Below, piece after piece: positions 9,147-17,009 of a stretch of 64,000 bases of DNA. Origin of the DNA: Myxococcota bacterium. Its GTDB lineage: Bacteria; Myxococcota_A; Polyangia; Palsa-1104; JAEUJZ01. The stretch is taken from assembly GCA_025057315.1 (NCBI GenBank), contig JANWXW010000160.1, forward strand, positions 1-64,000, written 5' to 3'. The position numbers and the translations under genes were made by a program. The stretch's first letter is position 1. Each line of letters begins with the position of its first letter. The notes under the pieces were generated by a model that was not told the origin of the DNA, made no database searches, and saw only the letters and a list, made by a program, of their open reading frames with translations.

Positions 9147-9548
9147 GTGCCGGACCGGGACCCCGACCACTGGCTCTACCGCCTGGATGCCCAGCAGTGG
9201 CTGGCCGCAGCCGACAACGAGCTCGCCGCGGCCCGACGCGCTGCCCTGGCCAGACAGCAGCGCGCAGCAGTCGCCCAGGCGCGCCGTGCCGCGGGCATGG
9301 CGCTCAATGCCCTCCTGTACACCGTGCCCGACCCGGCCTACGGACGCAGCTACATGGACCACCTGCGCGCGCTGGCTCAGGACGCCTCGGTGCCGGAGAG
9401 GATCCGCCAGGCAGCGCAGGCGCTGCTGGACATGCCGCTCAGGCAAGAGCTGGTCGTGCTCGGCCGCCCGAGCGCGGCGATTGCGGAGCCAGCGGCCACC
9501 ATCATCGACTATGTGCGCGGCCTCATGATGCCGCCTGTGCAAGCCTAG
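9147..9548 (+). CDS. Small helical protein, possibly HEPN-like
   Basis: A 133-residue protein if started at GTG 9147 (reading PDRDPDHWLYRLDAQQWL); an upstream GTG at 9057 is the alternative. The order of a Trp-led helix (QQWLAAADNELAAARRAAL), an Ala-rich helix (ARRAAGMALNALLY), PAYGRSYMDHLRALA and a closing helix resembles HEPN four-helix bundles. The RxxxxH ribonuclease motif is not seen, so any HEPN call is tentative. A TATAAA (9133-9138) lies just before 9147, which could mean a leaderless transcript from that start. It stands alone, divergent from sspB. Confidence 0.55.
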   Translation: MPDRDPDHWLYRLDAQQWLAAADNELAAARRAALARQQRAAVAQARRAAGMALNALLYTVPDPAYGRSYMDHLRALAQDASVPERIRQAAQALLDMPLRQELVVLGRPSAAIAEPAATIIDYVRGLMMPPVQA

Positions 9549-9555
9549 CTGGGGG

Positions 9556-9783
9556 CTATCCACCGCCGTCCCCGCCGTCGATAGGGCCGCCGTCCCCGGC
9601 ATCGTCCGGGCGCAGGTCAGGCGGTGGGAGCAGATCCGGCTGGTGGCTCAGGTCCACCACGACGGGAGCCAGGTCCAGGGTGCGCACAGGCAGGATGTCG
9701 CGCGGCGAGTCTTGACAGGAGACAGCCCAGGCAGCAAGGGCGCAGGAGGCAAGGGCAAGCAGCAGCGGGGTCAGATGACGCAT
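9556..9783 (-). CDS. Small putative lipoprotein with Asp/Pro/Gly-rich tail
   Basis: A 75-residue protein. It has a short positive start, a hydrophobic segment (LTPLLLALASCALAAWAVSC) and a lipobox-like AVSC, so Cys about 22 would be lipidated. The mature part is only about 50 residues, rich in Asp, Pro and Gly (LRPDDAGDGG). No family is recognised. Small D/P/G-rich lipoproteins of this kind are common in Myxococcota (general impression). It is convergent with 9147-9548. Confidence 0.5.
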   Translation of the reverse strand: MRHLTPLLLALASCALAAWAVSCQDSPRDILPVRTLDLAPVVVDLSHQPDLLPPPDLRPDDAGDGGPIDGGDGGG

Positions 9784-9837
9784 GGCAGCTCCGGACTCAG
9801 GCCGGCCATGCATCCTAGCCGCGTCCTGGTGTCCCGT

Positions 9838-10593
9838 CTACGGGGAATCGCTTCTCCCCGGGGCAAGGGGCAGCTCGGCGCACAGCGCGATGCCACCTCC
9901 CTGCCGGCGAGCAAACAGGTCGCCGCCGTGCGCACGCAGCAGATGGGCCCCCACCAGCACCCCCAGGGGTCCGCGCGCCGCGCGCACCGCCCCGGTCTCG
10001 GCCGGGCACAGCATCTCTAGCAGCGCCTCAGGCGCCGGCAAGGGCGCCGGCCCCTTGGCCAGCAGCGCCTCGATATGAGCCTGCCGGTTGTCCTGCCAGA
10101 GGCTCAGACGAGCCGTGGTGCTGGAGGCCTCGGCCCAGGCCGCCGCGGCGCGCACCAGCCGCCCCAGTGCAGCCTCTAGCAGTGCCCCATCGCCCTGGAC
10201 CCAGACCGGGTCTGGTTGCTCCTCTAGCTTCAGGAACGCCGGCGCCCCCGCAGCTGCCTGACGCAACGCAGCGCGCAGCTCCACCCGCTCGCTCTGCCCC
10301 GGCGCCGCGAAGCCGAGGCGCAGGTCGCGAAACATGTGTTGCAGGCGCGATCCGGCCAGCTGCAGCTGCCGGAGCGTGCGCTGGAGTTCCTCTGGTGGAA
10401 CCTGCGCTGCCAGTTGGCGCAGCCGCGGGTGGGTTGCATCGTCAGCCCCGCCGGCCTCGGCCAGCAGCGGCACCAGCTGCTGCACCAGCTGGTCCATATC
10501 CGACAGCGCCGGCAAAAAATAGGTGAGAACATTGCTCAGCTCGTGGCTGAGGCCGCGGCAGAGGCGAACGAAGTCAGCCTGTCCCTGTAGCAT
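9838..10593 (-). CDS. Soluble histidine-kinase-like protein with degenerate ATPase domain
   Basis: A 251-residue protein divergent from the Phc-like operon. Near the N-terminus, CRGLSHELSNVLTYFLPALS resembles an H-box with His at about residue 17. The C-terminal part keeps an ATPase-like end (RGPLGVLVGAHLLRAHGGDLFARR and a closing beta pair) but no clear N-box or DxGxG G1 motif. There is no sensor or membrane segment. It may be a dimerisation/phosphotransfer protein or an inactive kinase. ATG 10593 is chosen because text upstream is non-coding. It shares the 10594-10864 intergenic region with the HTH-receiver gene and may act on it. Confidence 0.6.
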   Translation of the reverse strand: MLQGQADFVRLCRGLSHELSNVLTYFLPALSDMDQLVQQLVPLLAEAGGADDATHPRLRQLAAQVPPEELQRTLRQLQLAGSRLQHMFRDLRLGFAAPGQSERVELRAALRQAAAGAPAFLKLEEQPDPVWVQGDGALLEAALGRLVRAAAAWAEASSTTARLSLWQDNRQAHIEALLAKGPAPLPAPEALLEMLCPAETGAVRAARGPLGVLVGAHLLRAHGGDLFARRQGGGIALCAELPLAPGRSDSP

Positions 10594-10864
10594 GCATGAC
10601 CTTCTCTGCACGCCCGATGTCCGTGCAATGCCCAGGCCTCCGCAGCGCCCAACGAACCGAGCACAATCTGCCCACCGCGTGCATCCAATGAACTGCACAC
10701 ATGTTTGTTACACCCTCACAAAACAAAGAAAAAAATCTTTTAATTTCATATAATTATGATCTTCCTCTCGATTCCTCGTTGGGCACCCCTCCTCATGGAT
10801 TGCTTGACATCCTCTGGCGCGGATGGGCAGGATCCATAGATAGGCCATCTGACGCGTAAGGAAC
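10594..10864. promoter_or_regulatory. Divergent intergenic region with an AT-rich island
   Basis: A gene-free stretch of 271 bases between divergent genes. About 10725-10765 is the most AT-rich DNA in the window, with a TATAAT at 10749-10754 and A- and T-runs. A TTGACA lies at 10804-10809 on the plus strand, but no good -10 is placed 16-18 bases after it (GCAGGA or CAGGAT). It very probably holds the promoters of the Phc-like operon and of the kinase-like gene. The exact start sites cannot be read. Confidence 0.5.
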
Positions 10865-11422
10865 ATGACGGGCGGTTTTCTAACGTCGCATGCTGTCGCC
10901 GAGCTGATTGGCGTGAGCCCATCCACGGTCCTGTCCTGGATTGACAAGGGCCTTTTGCCGGCTTTTCGCACGCCCGGCGGGCACAGGCGCGTCGATCCCA
11001 GCGCGCTCGTCGAGTTTCTGCGCTCCCATCAGATGCCGGTGCCCCGCACGCTGCTGCCGCAGGCCAGAAAGGTCCTTCTCATCGACGACGAGGTCACCTT
11101 CCTCCGCTCGACCAAGCGGGCCCTCAAGCAGCAGTTCCCGGACCTGGAGGTCGACGTCGCCGAGGGCGCGGTGGAGGGTCTGCTCAAAATTGGCACCGAG
11201 AAACCCGATGCGGTGGTGCTCGACGCCGTGATGCCCGGCATGGATGGCGTCGAGGTGTGTCGGCAGATCCGACAGAATCCCAGCACCGCCGAGATTCTGG
11301 TCATCGCTCTGACTGGCCGGCTGGACGCCGAGCTGGCCGCAGCCTTCCACCGCGCCGGTGCCACGGCCTGCCTCCGCAAGCCCCTGGACCTGGCCGCACT
11401 GGTTCGCCTACTGGGCCTCTGA
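10865..11422 (+). CDS. Excisionase/MerR-type HTH fused to a receiver domain
   Basis: A 185-residue protein. Residues 4-54 form a winged HTH of the excisionase/MerR type (TSHAVAELIGVSPSTVLSWI, then FRTPGGHRRVDPSALVEFL). Residues 68-185 are a receiver domain with the acidic pair in LLIDDE, phospho-acceptor Asp120 (VVLDAVMPGMDG), Thr in ALTGR and the conserved Lys in LRKPLD. The order HTH-then-receiver is the reverse of common response regulators. It opens a four-gene operon: its stop is 1 nt before the methyltransferase start. It is the obvious DNA-binding output for the two kinases downstream (inference). Confidence 0.85.
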   Translation: MTGGFLTSHAVAELIGVSPSTVLSWIDKGLLPAFRTPGGHRRVDPSALVEFLRSHQMPVPRTLLPQARKVLLIDDEVTFLRSTKRALKQQFPDLEVDVAEGAVEGLLKIGTEKPDAVVLDAVMPGMDGVEVCRQIRQNPSTAEILVIALTGRLDAELAAAFHRAGATACLRKPLDLAALVRLLGL

Positions 11423-11423
11423 C

Positions 11424-12908
11424 ATGCTTGCCAGGGCTGTCACCCACGACGTTGGCAGCCACGCCCGAGGGCGTTATCAGCGATTCCGCGCCCTTCGCCA
11501 CGTGGTCGCTGACCTGGGAGTCGGCCCCCTGTCCGCCAGCGCCTGGCACGGCCGCCTGCACGCGCTGGGAGGCACCTGCGACAACGTTTCCCTCCACGGG
11601 CTGCTGCTGCGCCTGCCCGGCCAGGCCGGCGGTCTGGACCAGGTCGCCATCGATGACCCGGTGACCGGCCTACACGTGACGCTGCAAACCGGGGAGGTCG
11701 TATGCCACGGCAATGCCCTGGTGCGGCATGCGCGCGCCGAGGGGGATGATCTGCTCCTGGGCCTGGCGCTGCTGGAGGGCGTGGTGGATCTGCCGCTGCT
11801 GCACGCCCAGCATACCCGCCGTCAGTTCTCCGCCCGCTGCGATGAGGCAGAGCGCGCCGCCGATCTGTCGCGCATCCGGCCGGCCTTCAAGCAGTGGCTG
11901 GCCGACCTGCGCCACTACCTGGAGACGATGCAGGCCTTCCTGGATCGCGAGGAGGAGGCGCTGCGCTGCGAGGATCGCTTCACCCGCGAGCAGATCTGCG
12001 CCCAGTACCTGGCCGAGGTCGGCCCGCGCGTGGTGGAAAAGGTGCACCAGGCCTCGCGCCGCCTGGCCGACATCGTCGGCGACCTCACCGACGAAGAGCA
12101 TGCGCTGCATCGGGCCTACGGACAACGCCAGCTGGGCGCCCTGTTCGCCACCTCGCCGTTTATGCGCCGGGCCTGGGAGAAACCGCTCGGCTATGCCGGC
12201 GACTACGAGATGATGAACATGCTCTACCGTCCCCCAGAGGAGGGGAGCACCTTCTTTGGCAAGGTCATGAACCTGTGCTGGATGCGCGAGGTGGCGGCGC
12301 GAGCCAACGTCAACCGCATCAGCTATCTGGGGGATCTCATCCGCGGGGTCATCCTGGCCCAGCAGGGACAGCGGGCGCGCCTGGTGAGCGTGGGCTGCGG
12401 ACCGGCCCGAGAGGTCGAGGTGCTGCTGGAGCGGGAGCCCGAGCTGGGTCCCCGCATGGAAGTGACGCTCATCGACCAGGACCCCCGCGCCATCTCGTAC
12501 TGCGAGCGCAAGCTGACTCCTTTGGCGGAGCGGACCGGCGCCCGCATGCTCTTTATGCGCGAGTCCGTCCGCCGGCTCCTCACCGCCGGCTCGCTCCTTT
12601 ATACCTTGGGGCCCAGGGACCTTATCTACAGCGCGGGGCTGTTTGACTACCTGAGCGAGCGAAGCTTTGTGGCGCTGCTGTCCAGCCTCTATGATGCCAT
12701 CGCGCCCGGCGGCCGCCTGGTCGTCGGCAACATAGATATTTCCAACCCCAGCCGCTACCTTATGGAATACTTTGGCGAGTGGTTCCTTATCCATCGCAGT
12801 GCCCCCCAGCTGCTGGACAAGGTGCGGCTCCTGCGGCCGACGCCGCGCCAGGCACACGTGGAGGCAGAGCCGCTCGGAGTAAACTTGTTCCTGGTCATCG
12901 AAAAATGA
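11424..12908 (+). CDS. PhcB-like SAM methyltransferase with N-terminal PilZ-like domain
   Basis: 494 residues. Residues 15-130 look like a PilZ-type barrel (RYQRFRALRHVVADLGVGPL; DNVSLHGLLLRLPG). Residues 150-300 are helical (PLGYAGDYEMMNMLY, CWMREVAARANVNRISYL). Residues 318-494 are a class I methyltransferase: motif I VSVGCGPAREVEVL (322-335), acidic strand VTLIDQDPRA (347-356), then LIYSAGLFDYLSERSF and APGGRLVVGNIDISNPSRYL. This text matches proteins annotated as 3-hydroxypalmitic acid methyl ester biosynthesis (PhcB of Ralstonia), recalled from family knowledge. It would methylate a 3-hydroxy fatty acid to give a diffusible signal. Start ATG 11424 is fixed by the upstream stop. It is followed after 1 nt by the sensor kinase, as in phcBSR. 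Confidence 0.78.
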   Translation: MLARAVTHDVGSHARGRYQRFRALRHVVADLGVGPLSASAWHGRLHALGGTCDNVSLHGLLLRLPGQAGGLDQVAIDDPVTGLHVTLQTGEVVCHGNALVRHARAEGDDLLLGLALLEGVVDLPLLHAQHTRRQFSARCDEAERAADLSRIRPAFKQWLADLRHYLETMQAFLDREEEALRCEDRFTREQICAQYLAEVGPRVVEKVHQASRRLADIVGDLTDEEHALHRAYGQRQLGALFATSPFMRRAWEKPLGYAGDYEMMNMLYRPPEEGSTFFGKVMNLCWMREVAARANVNRISYLGDLIRGVILAQQGQRARLVSVGCGPAREVEVLLEREPELGPRMEVTLIDQDPRAISYCERKLTPLAERTGARMLFMRESVRRLLTAGSLLYTLGPRDLIYSAGLFDYLSERSFVALLSSLYDAIAPGGRLVVGNIDISNPSRYLMEYFGEWFLIHRSAPQLLDKVRLLRPTPRQAHVEAEPLGVNLFLVIEK

Positions 12909-12909
12909 G

Positions 12910-15462
12910 ATGACATCCTTCCGTGGCTACCTCGCCGAGCACAACCACGCGGCGGTGAGGGTGGGTTGTATTCTGTGCGCCATCCTCATGCCGGCAGGGG
13001 TCGTGCTCGACCTGGCCACCCATCCGGAACATACGCTGGAGTTCCTCGGCCTGCGCCTGCTGGCATCGCTGCTGGCCTTTGCCATCCTCGGCATCTCCAG
13101 GCTGCCGGGCATGGACCGCTACAGCTACCTGCTCATCGTCACGCTGAGCCTGGTGTGCGCCGGGGCGATCGAGCTCATGATCCTGCGCCTGGAGGGCGCC
13201 CGCTCCCCCTACTACGCCGGTCTGAACCTGCTCATGCTCGGCGAGGGTCTCATCTGTCTGTGGACCATCCGGCAGACCGTATTGGCCGTGACGCTCATCA
13301 TCGGCATCTGGCTCGTGCCGGCGCTGGGGCAGACGCGCGATGAGCACTTCTACAACAACCTATACTTCCTTGTCCTGACCGGGATTATCGCTGTGGCCGC
13401 CAATGCCACCCGCTACAACCTGGCCCGCCGCGAGCATGAGGCACGCATGGCCCTGTCGCAGGCGACGGCAGAGCTGCAGACCTCCCTGGAGCGGATCCGC
13501 CAGCTGGACCAGCTCAAGAGCCAGTTCTTTGCCAACATTTCCCATGAGCTCCGCACGCCGCTGACGCTGATTACGGCGCCGCTGCAGGAGCTGCTCCATC
13601 GTGGCGGCCTGGGGCGTTCTGTGCAGGATACGCTCGGCATCATCCTGCGCAACGCCCTGCGCCTGGGGCGCCTCATCGACGGTCTGTTTGACCTGGCCCA
13701 GCTGGAGGCCGGGCAGATGCGGCTGCGCGTGGGCAGCCTCGACATGCGCGCCCTCACAGAGAGCGTGGTGGCGGCCTTCCAGCCCGCCGCCGACACGATG
13801 GGGCTTCGGTTGATCCTCGACCTAGACGAGGGAAGCTACCCGGCGACCATCCTGGGCGATGCGGACAAGCTGGAGGTGGTGCTGACCAACCTGCTGGGCA
13901 ATGCGGTCAAGTTCAGCGAACGCGGCGGGACCATCGTGGTGCGCCTGCGCGCCGATGCAGACGGGGTGACAATCCAGGTCATCGACGACGGCCCCGGCAT
14001 CCCGGAGGCAGACCAGCCCTACATCTTCGAACGCTTCCGCCGGGTCGAGTCGCCAGGGCGCAAGCAGGGCGGGGCCGGCATCGGCCTGGCATTGGTCCGG
14101 GAGCTGGTGGAACTGCACGGCGGCACCGTCAGCGTGCGCAGTCGGCCTGGCGAGGGGGCCTGCTTCACGCTGCGGCTGCCGGTGCGAGGCGAGCAGCTCG
14201 CCGGTGGAACCAGCCTGGGTCCAGCTCCGTCTGAGGGCACCAAACAACCGGCATTGGGTGGGGTGCAACCGGCCCTGCTTCATACCAGCCTGGACAGCGT
14301 CCGCCTGCCACCCCCGAGCGCGCATGAGCCGGCTCCATCGCCGACGGCAGAACCAGCTCAGCCCCCAGGCCGGCCCCGGGCCCACATCCTGGTGGCTGAA
14401 GACAACGAAGACCTGCGGCGCTTCCTCCAGGATCTGCTCAGCCCTCACTATTGCGTCGAGACCGTCCCCGATGGACGGGCAGCCCTGGAGGCGGTGGGCC
14501 GGCGGCTGCCCGATCTCCTGCTGTGCGATGTCATGATGCCACACCTGTCCGGCACCGAGCTGTGCCTCCGGCTCAGGCAGGACCCGCGCACCCGCGCCCT
14601 GCCGATCATCCTGCTTACAGCCCGCGGCGGCGTGGACGATACCGTCGAGGGCTTCGCCCACGGTGCCGACGACTACCTGGTGAAGCCGTTTAGCCCGCGC
14701 GAGCTGATGAGCCGCATCAGGGTGCAGCTCAAGCTGCGGCAGCTCGCGGCCCAGGTGGCCCACCATGCCCGGCTGGCAGCGGTGGGCACGCTGGCAGCCG
14801 GCGTGGCGCACGAGATCAAAAACCCGCTGAACGCCATCCGCACGGCCACAGCCACCCTGCGCCGTCAGCCGAATGGCCCCCACTGCGGCGAGCTGCTCGA
14901 TCTGATCGAAGAATGCGTCGGGCGCATCATCGACATCGCTGCCGCGCTCACGGACCACGCCCGTCCGGCAGACGGCGAGGAGTTGTCGCTCTGTGACCTG
15001 CAGGCTGGTCTGGAAAGTGCCCTCCGGCTCCTGGCCGAACGGCTGCGCCAGGACCGCATCGAGGTCGTCCGCGACTACCGCAGTGGCCGGCAGGTGCTGG
15101 GCCGCCCGCGGCAGCTCAACCAGGTCTTGCTCAACCTGATCGACAACGCGCTGCGCGCCAGCCCACCCGGCGGGCGCATCTTCCTCGGCCTGGAGGACCT
15201 GGACGAGGAGCACATCCTGGTGCGGGTTCGCGATGAGGGGCCGGGCATCCCCGCGGAAGACCAGGAGCGCATCTTCGACGCCTTTTACACCACCCGGCCA
15301 CCTGGGGAGGGCACCGGGCTGGGGCTGTACCTGTCGCGGCAAATCGTCGACGCGCACGGGGGCGCCCTGCGCGTGATAAGCCATGCCGGCCAGGGCGCTG
15401 AATTTCAGGTGGAACTTCCCGTGCAGCTGGCGCACTCTCAACGGCAAGGACTGGCGGCGTGA
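12910..15462 (+). CDS. Six-TM hybrid sensor kinase (PhcS/LqsS-like) with HK-REC-HK layout
   Basis: 850 residues. Six predicted membrane segments (about 15-35, 45-65, 71-92, 100-120, 121-140, 150-168) with almost no periplasmic domain, the sensor type of PhcS, LqsS and CqsS, which detect hydrophobic autoinducers. A first kinase core follows: His212 in FFANISHELRTPLTLI, N-box NLLGNAVKF, G-box DDGPGIPEAD and GAGIGLALVRELVELHGG. A Pro-rich linker leads to a receiver with Asp540 (LLCDVMMPHLSGTEL). A second complete kinase core has His634 (AAGVAHEIKNPLNAI) and GTGLGLYLSRQIVDAHGG. Two kinase cores in one chain are unusual. It starts 1 nt after the methyltransferase and overlaps the next gene by 4 nt. 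Confidence 0.82.
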   Translation: MTSFRGYLAEHNHAAVRVGCILCAILMPAGVVLDLATHPEHTLEFLGLRLLASLLAFAILGISRLPGMDRYSYLLIVTLSLVCAGAIELMILRLEGARSPYYAGLNLLMLGEGLICLWTIRQTVLAVTLIIGIWLVPALGQTRDEHFYNNLYFLVLTGIIAVAANATRYNLARREHEARMALSQATAELQTSLERIRQLDQLKSQFFANISHELRTPLTLITAPLQELLHRGGLGRSVQDTLGIILRNALRLGRLIDGLFDLAQLEAGQMRLRVGSLDMRALTESVVAAFQPAADTMGLRLILDLDEGSYPATILGDADKLEVVLTNLLGNAVKFSERGGTIVVRLRADADGVTIQVIDDGPGIPEADQPYIFERFRRVESPGRKQGGAGIGLALVRELVELHGGTVSVRSRPGEGACFTLRLPVRGEQLAGGTSLGPAPSEGTKQPALGGVQPALLHTSLDSVRLPPPSAHEPAPSPTAEPAQPPGRPRAHILVAEDNEDLRRFLQDLLSPHYCVETVPDGRAALEAVGRRLPDLLLCDVMMPHLSGTELCLRLRQDPRTRALPIILLTARGGVDDTVEGFAHGADDYLVKPFSPRELMSRIRVQLKLRQLAAQVAHHARLAAVGTLAAGVAHEIKNPLNAIRTATATLRRQPNGPHCGELLDLIEECVGRIIDIAAALTDHARPADGEELSLCDLQAGLESALRLLAERLRQDRIEVVRDYRSGRQVLGRPRQLNQVLLNLIDNALRASPPGGRIFLGLEDLDEEHILVRVRDEGPGIPAEDQERIFDAFYTTRPPGEGTGLGLYLSRQIVDAHGGALRVISHAGQGAEFQVELPVQLAHSQRQGLAA

Positions 15463-16649
15463 GCGACCTCGGGCCAAAGACACCAGAGGGCCGGGTGACC
15501 GTGCTGTATGTGGATGACGACCGGGCCAACCTCCTGGCCTTCCGGGCGCTGACCGGGGACCTCTACGACGTCGTGACGGCGCGCAGCGGAGAGGAGGCGC
15601 TTAGAATCCTCGCCGAGCTGCGCGAGGTAGCCGTGCTGATCACCGACCAGCGCATGCCAGGACTGGGAGGGGCCGAGCTGTGCGAGCAGGTGCGGCTGTC
15701 CCACCCGGACACCGTGCGCATGCTGGTGACGGCCTACTCGGATCTGAACGCAGCGGTGGATGCCATCAACCGCGGTCATGTCAGCCGCTACCTGCGCAAA
15801 CCCTGGAATCCAGACGAGCTGCTGGCAGCGCTGCGAGAGGCGGCCGAGTTTTACCGGCTGACCAAGACCGTACAGCAGCTCCAGGTGCGCATTGCCGAAA
15901 CCGAGCGGATGTATGCGCTGGGAGTGCTGGTGGCCGGCATTGGCCACGAGCTGCGCAACCCACTGGGCTGGATCACCACCAATCTTACCTTCTGTCGCCG
16001 CGCGCTGGAGCACATTCAGCAGAGCCTGAGCGGCGAGGTGCTCCCGCGGACCGAGCGCGAACGGGTACAACAGACGCTGCGCGAGATGGACGCCGCCCTG
16101 CAAGATGCGGGCGAGGGTGCCCTGCGCGTCCAGGAGATCGTCGATGGCATCAGCCTGTCCTCGCGAAACGAGGCGCCGGTCGACCAGCCCGTGGACGTGG
16201 TCCACGTGGTGCGCTCGATTGGGCGCTTGGTGCAAGGCGAGGCGCTGCATCGCGGCAGGCTCACGCTCAGCGTCGAGGAAGTCCCACCGGTACTGGGCTC
16301 CCCCACGCGGCTCGGACAGGTGCTGCTGAACCTGGTGGTCAACGCGCTGCAGGCACTCCCCCCCCGTCCCCATGAGCAGAACGTGGTCTCCATCCGCGTC
16401 TACCCCGACGGGGAGTGGGTCTGCCTGGAGGTCCGCGACAACGGCGTGGGCATCGCCCCCGAGTCGCTCGGGCGCATCTTCGATCCCTTCTTTACCACCA
16501 AGGGCCAGGGCACGGGTCTGGGCCTGGCCATCTCGCGCCAGATCGTGCTCGAGATGGGGGGCACGCTCGATGTGGAGAGCGAGGTCGGCGTTGGCTCCCG
16601 CTTCGTGGTCCGCCTCCCGGTTGCGCCCTCCGGCCGAAGGCGACCCTAG
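15459..16649 (+). CDS. Receiver-histidine kinase (PhcR-like)
   Basis: 396 residues from a GTG start overlapping the previous stop (GTGA). Residues 12-130 are a receiver (acidic pair in LYVDDDRANL, phospho-Asp63 in LITDQRMPGLGG, Lys in YLRKPWNPDEL). Residues 150-396 are a soluble kinase: His163 in VAGIGHELRNPLGWI, N-box NLVVNALQALP, RDNGVGIAPESLG, TKGQGTGLGLAISRQIV. The receiver-first, kinase-last order is that of PhcR in Ralstonia. No membrane segment. It is the last gene of the operon; about 360 bases without a clear gene follow. Confidence 0.82.
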   Translation: MSDLGPKTPEGRVTVLYVDDDRANLLAFRALTGDLYDVVTARSGEEALRILAELREVAVLITDQRMPGLGGAELCEQVRLSHPDTVRMLVTAYSDLNAAVDAINRGHVSRYLRKPWNPDELLAALREAAEFYRLTKTVQQLQVRIAETERMYALGVLVAGIGHELRNPLGWITTNLTFCRRALEHIQQSLSGEVLPRTERERVQQTLREMDAALQDAGEGALRVQEIVDGISLSSRNEAPVDQPVDVVHVVRSIGRLVQGEALHRGRLTLSVEEVPPVLGSPTRLGQVLLNLVVNALQALPPRPHEQNVVSIRVYPDGEWVCLEVRDNGVGIAPESLGRIFDPFFTTKGQGTGLGLAISRQIVLEMGGTLDVESEVGVGSRFVVRLPVAPSGRRRP

Positions 16650-17009
16650 CCCGGGCCTGCCGACCCTGGGCTGCGCCGTGCCCACCACGCTGCCTCGACC
16701 CCAGCCCTAGAGACGGGGCGTCAGCGCCACCTCGCCCAGAAGCTGGGACCGTGCTGTCGCATGGACCTATGCCGCTGTGTCTGCCCCGACGGCCTGCGCT
16801 GCTCCACCGAGCCCCCATCTGGCCAGCTGCCCCCCTGTTGTCGGAGCCGGTTGCCCATGCGGGGGGCCGTCCCGCCACGCCAGGATGGACCCGGTAGCGG
16901 CCCCCTGGCATGCCCATGAGGGCCCGCTGCATCCCACCGCCCCACTTGGCACCGCCGCCATGCACGACCTGCACACCGACGTGCAAGCCTTGCCTGGCTC
17001 GCCTCGGCT
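16650..17009. other. Gap with short Cys-rich reading frames
   Basis: No convincing gene. A 52-codon frame at 16761-16919 (plus) starts MDLCRCVCPDGLRC and holds seven Cys. A second frame from 16916 reads CTTCTPTCKPC. Neither has a clear ribosome binding site. They may be chance products of TGC-rich DNA, or small Cys-rich peptides. No terminator with a T-run was found after the PhcR-like gene. Confidence 0.2.

Noticed and set aside
10728..10743. AAAGA...TCTTT hairpin as terminator
   Set aside because: The stem has only five weak pairs and no gene ends next to it.
10804..10832. Sigma-54 promoter (TGGCGCG...GGCA) before the Phc-like operon
   Set aside because: The GG-GC spacing is one base off the -24/-12 consensus and TTGC is missing.
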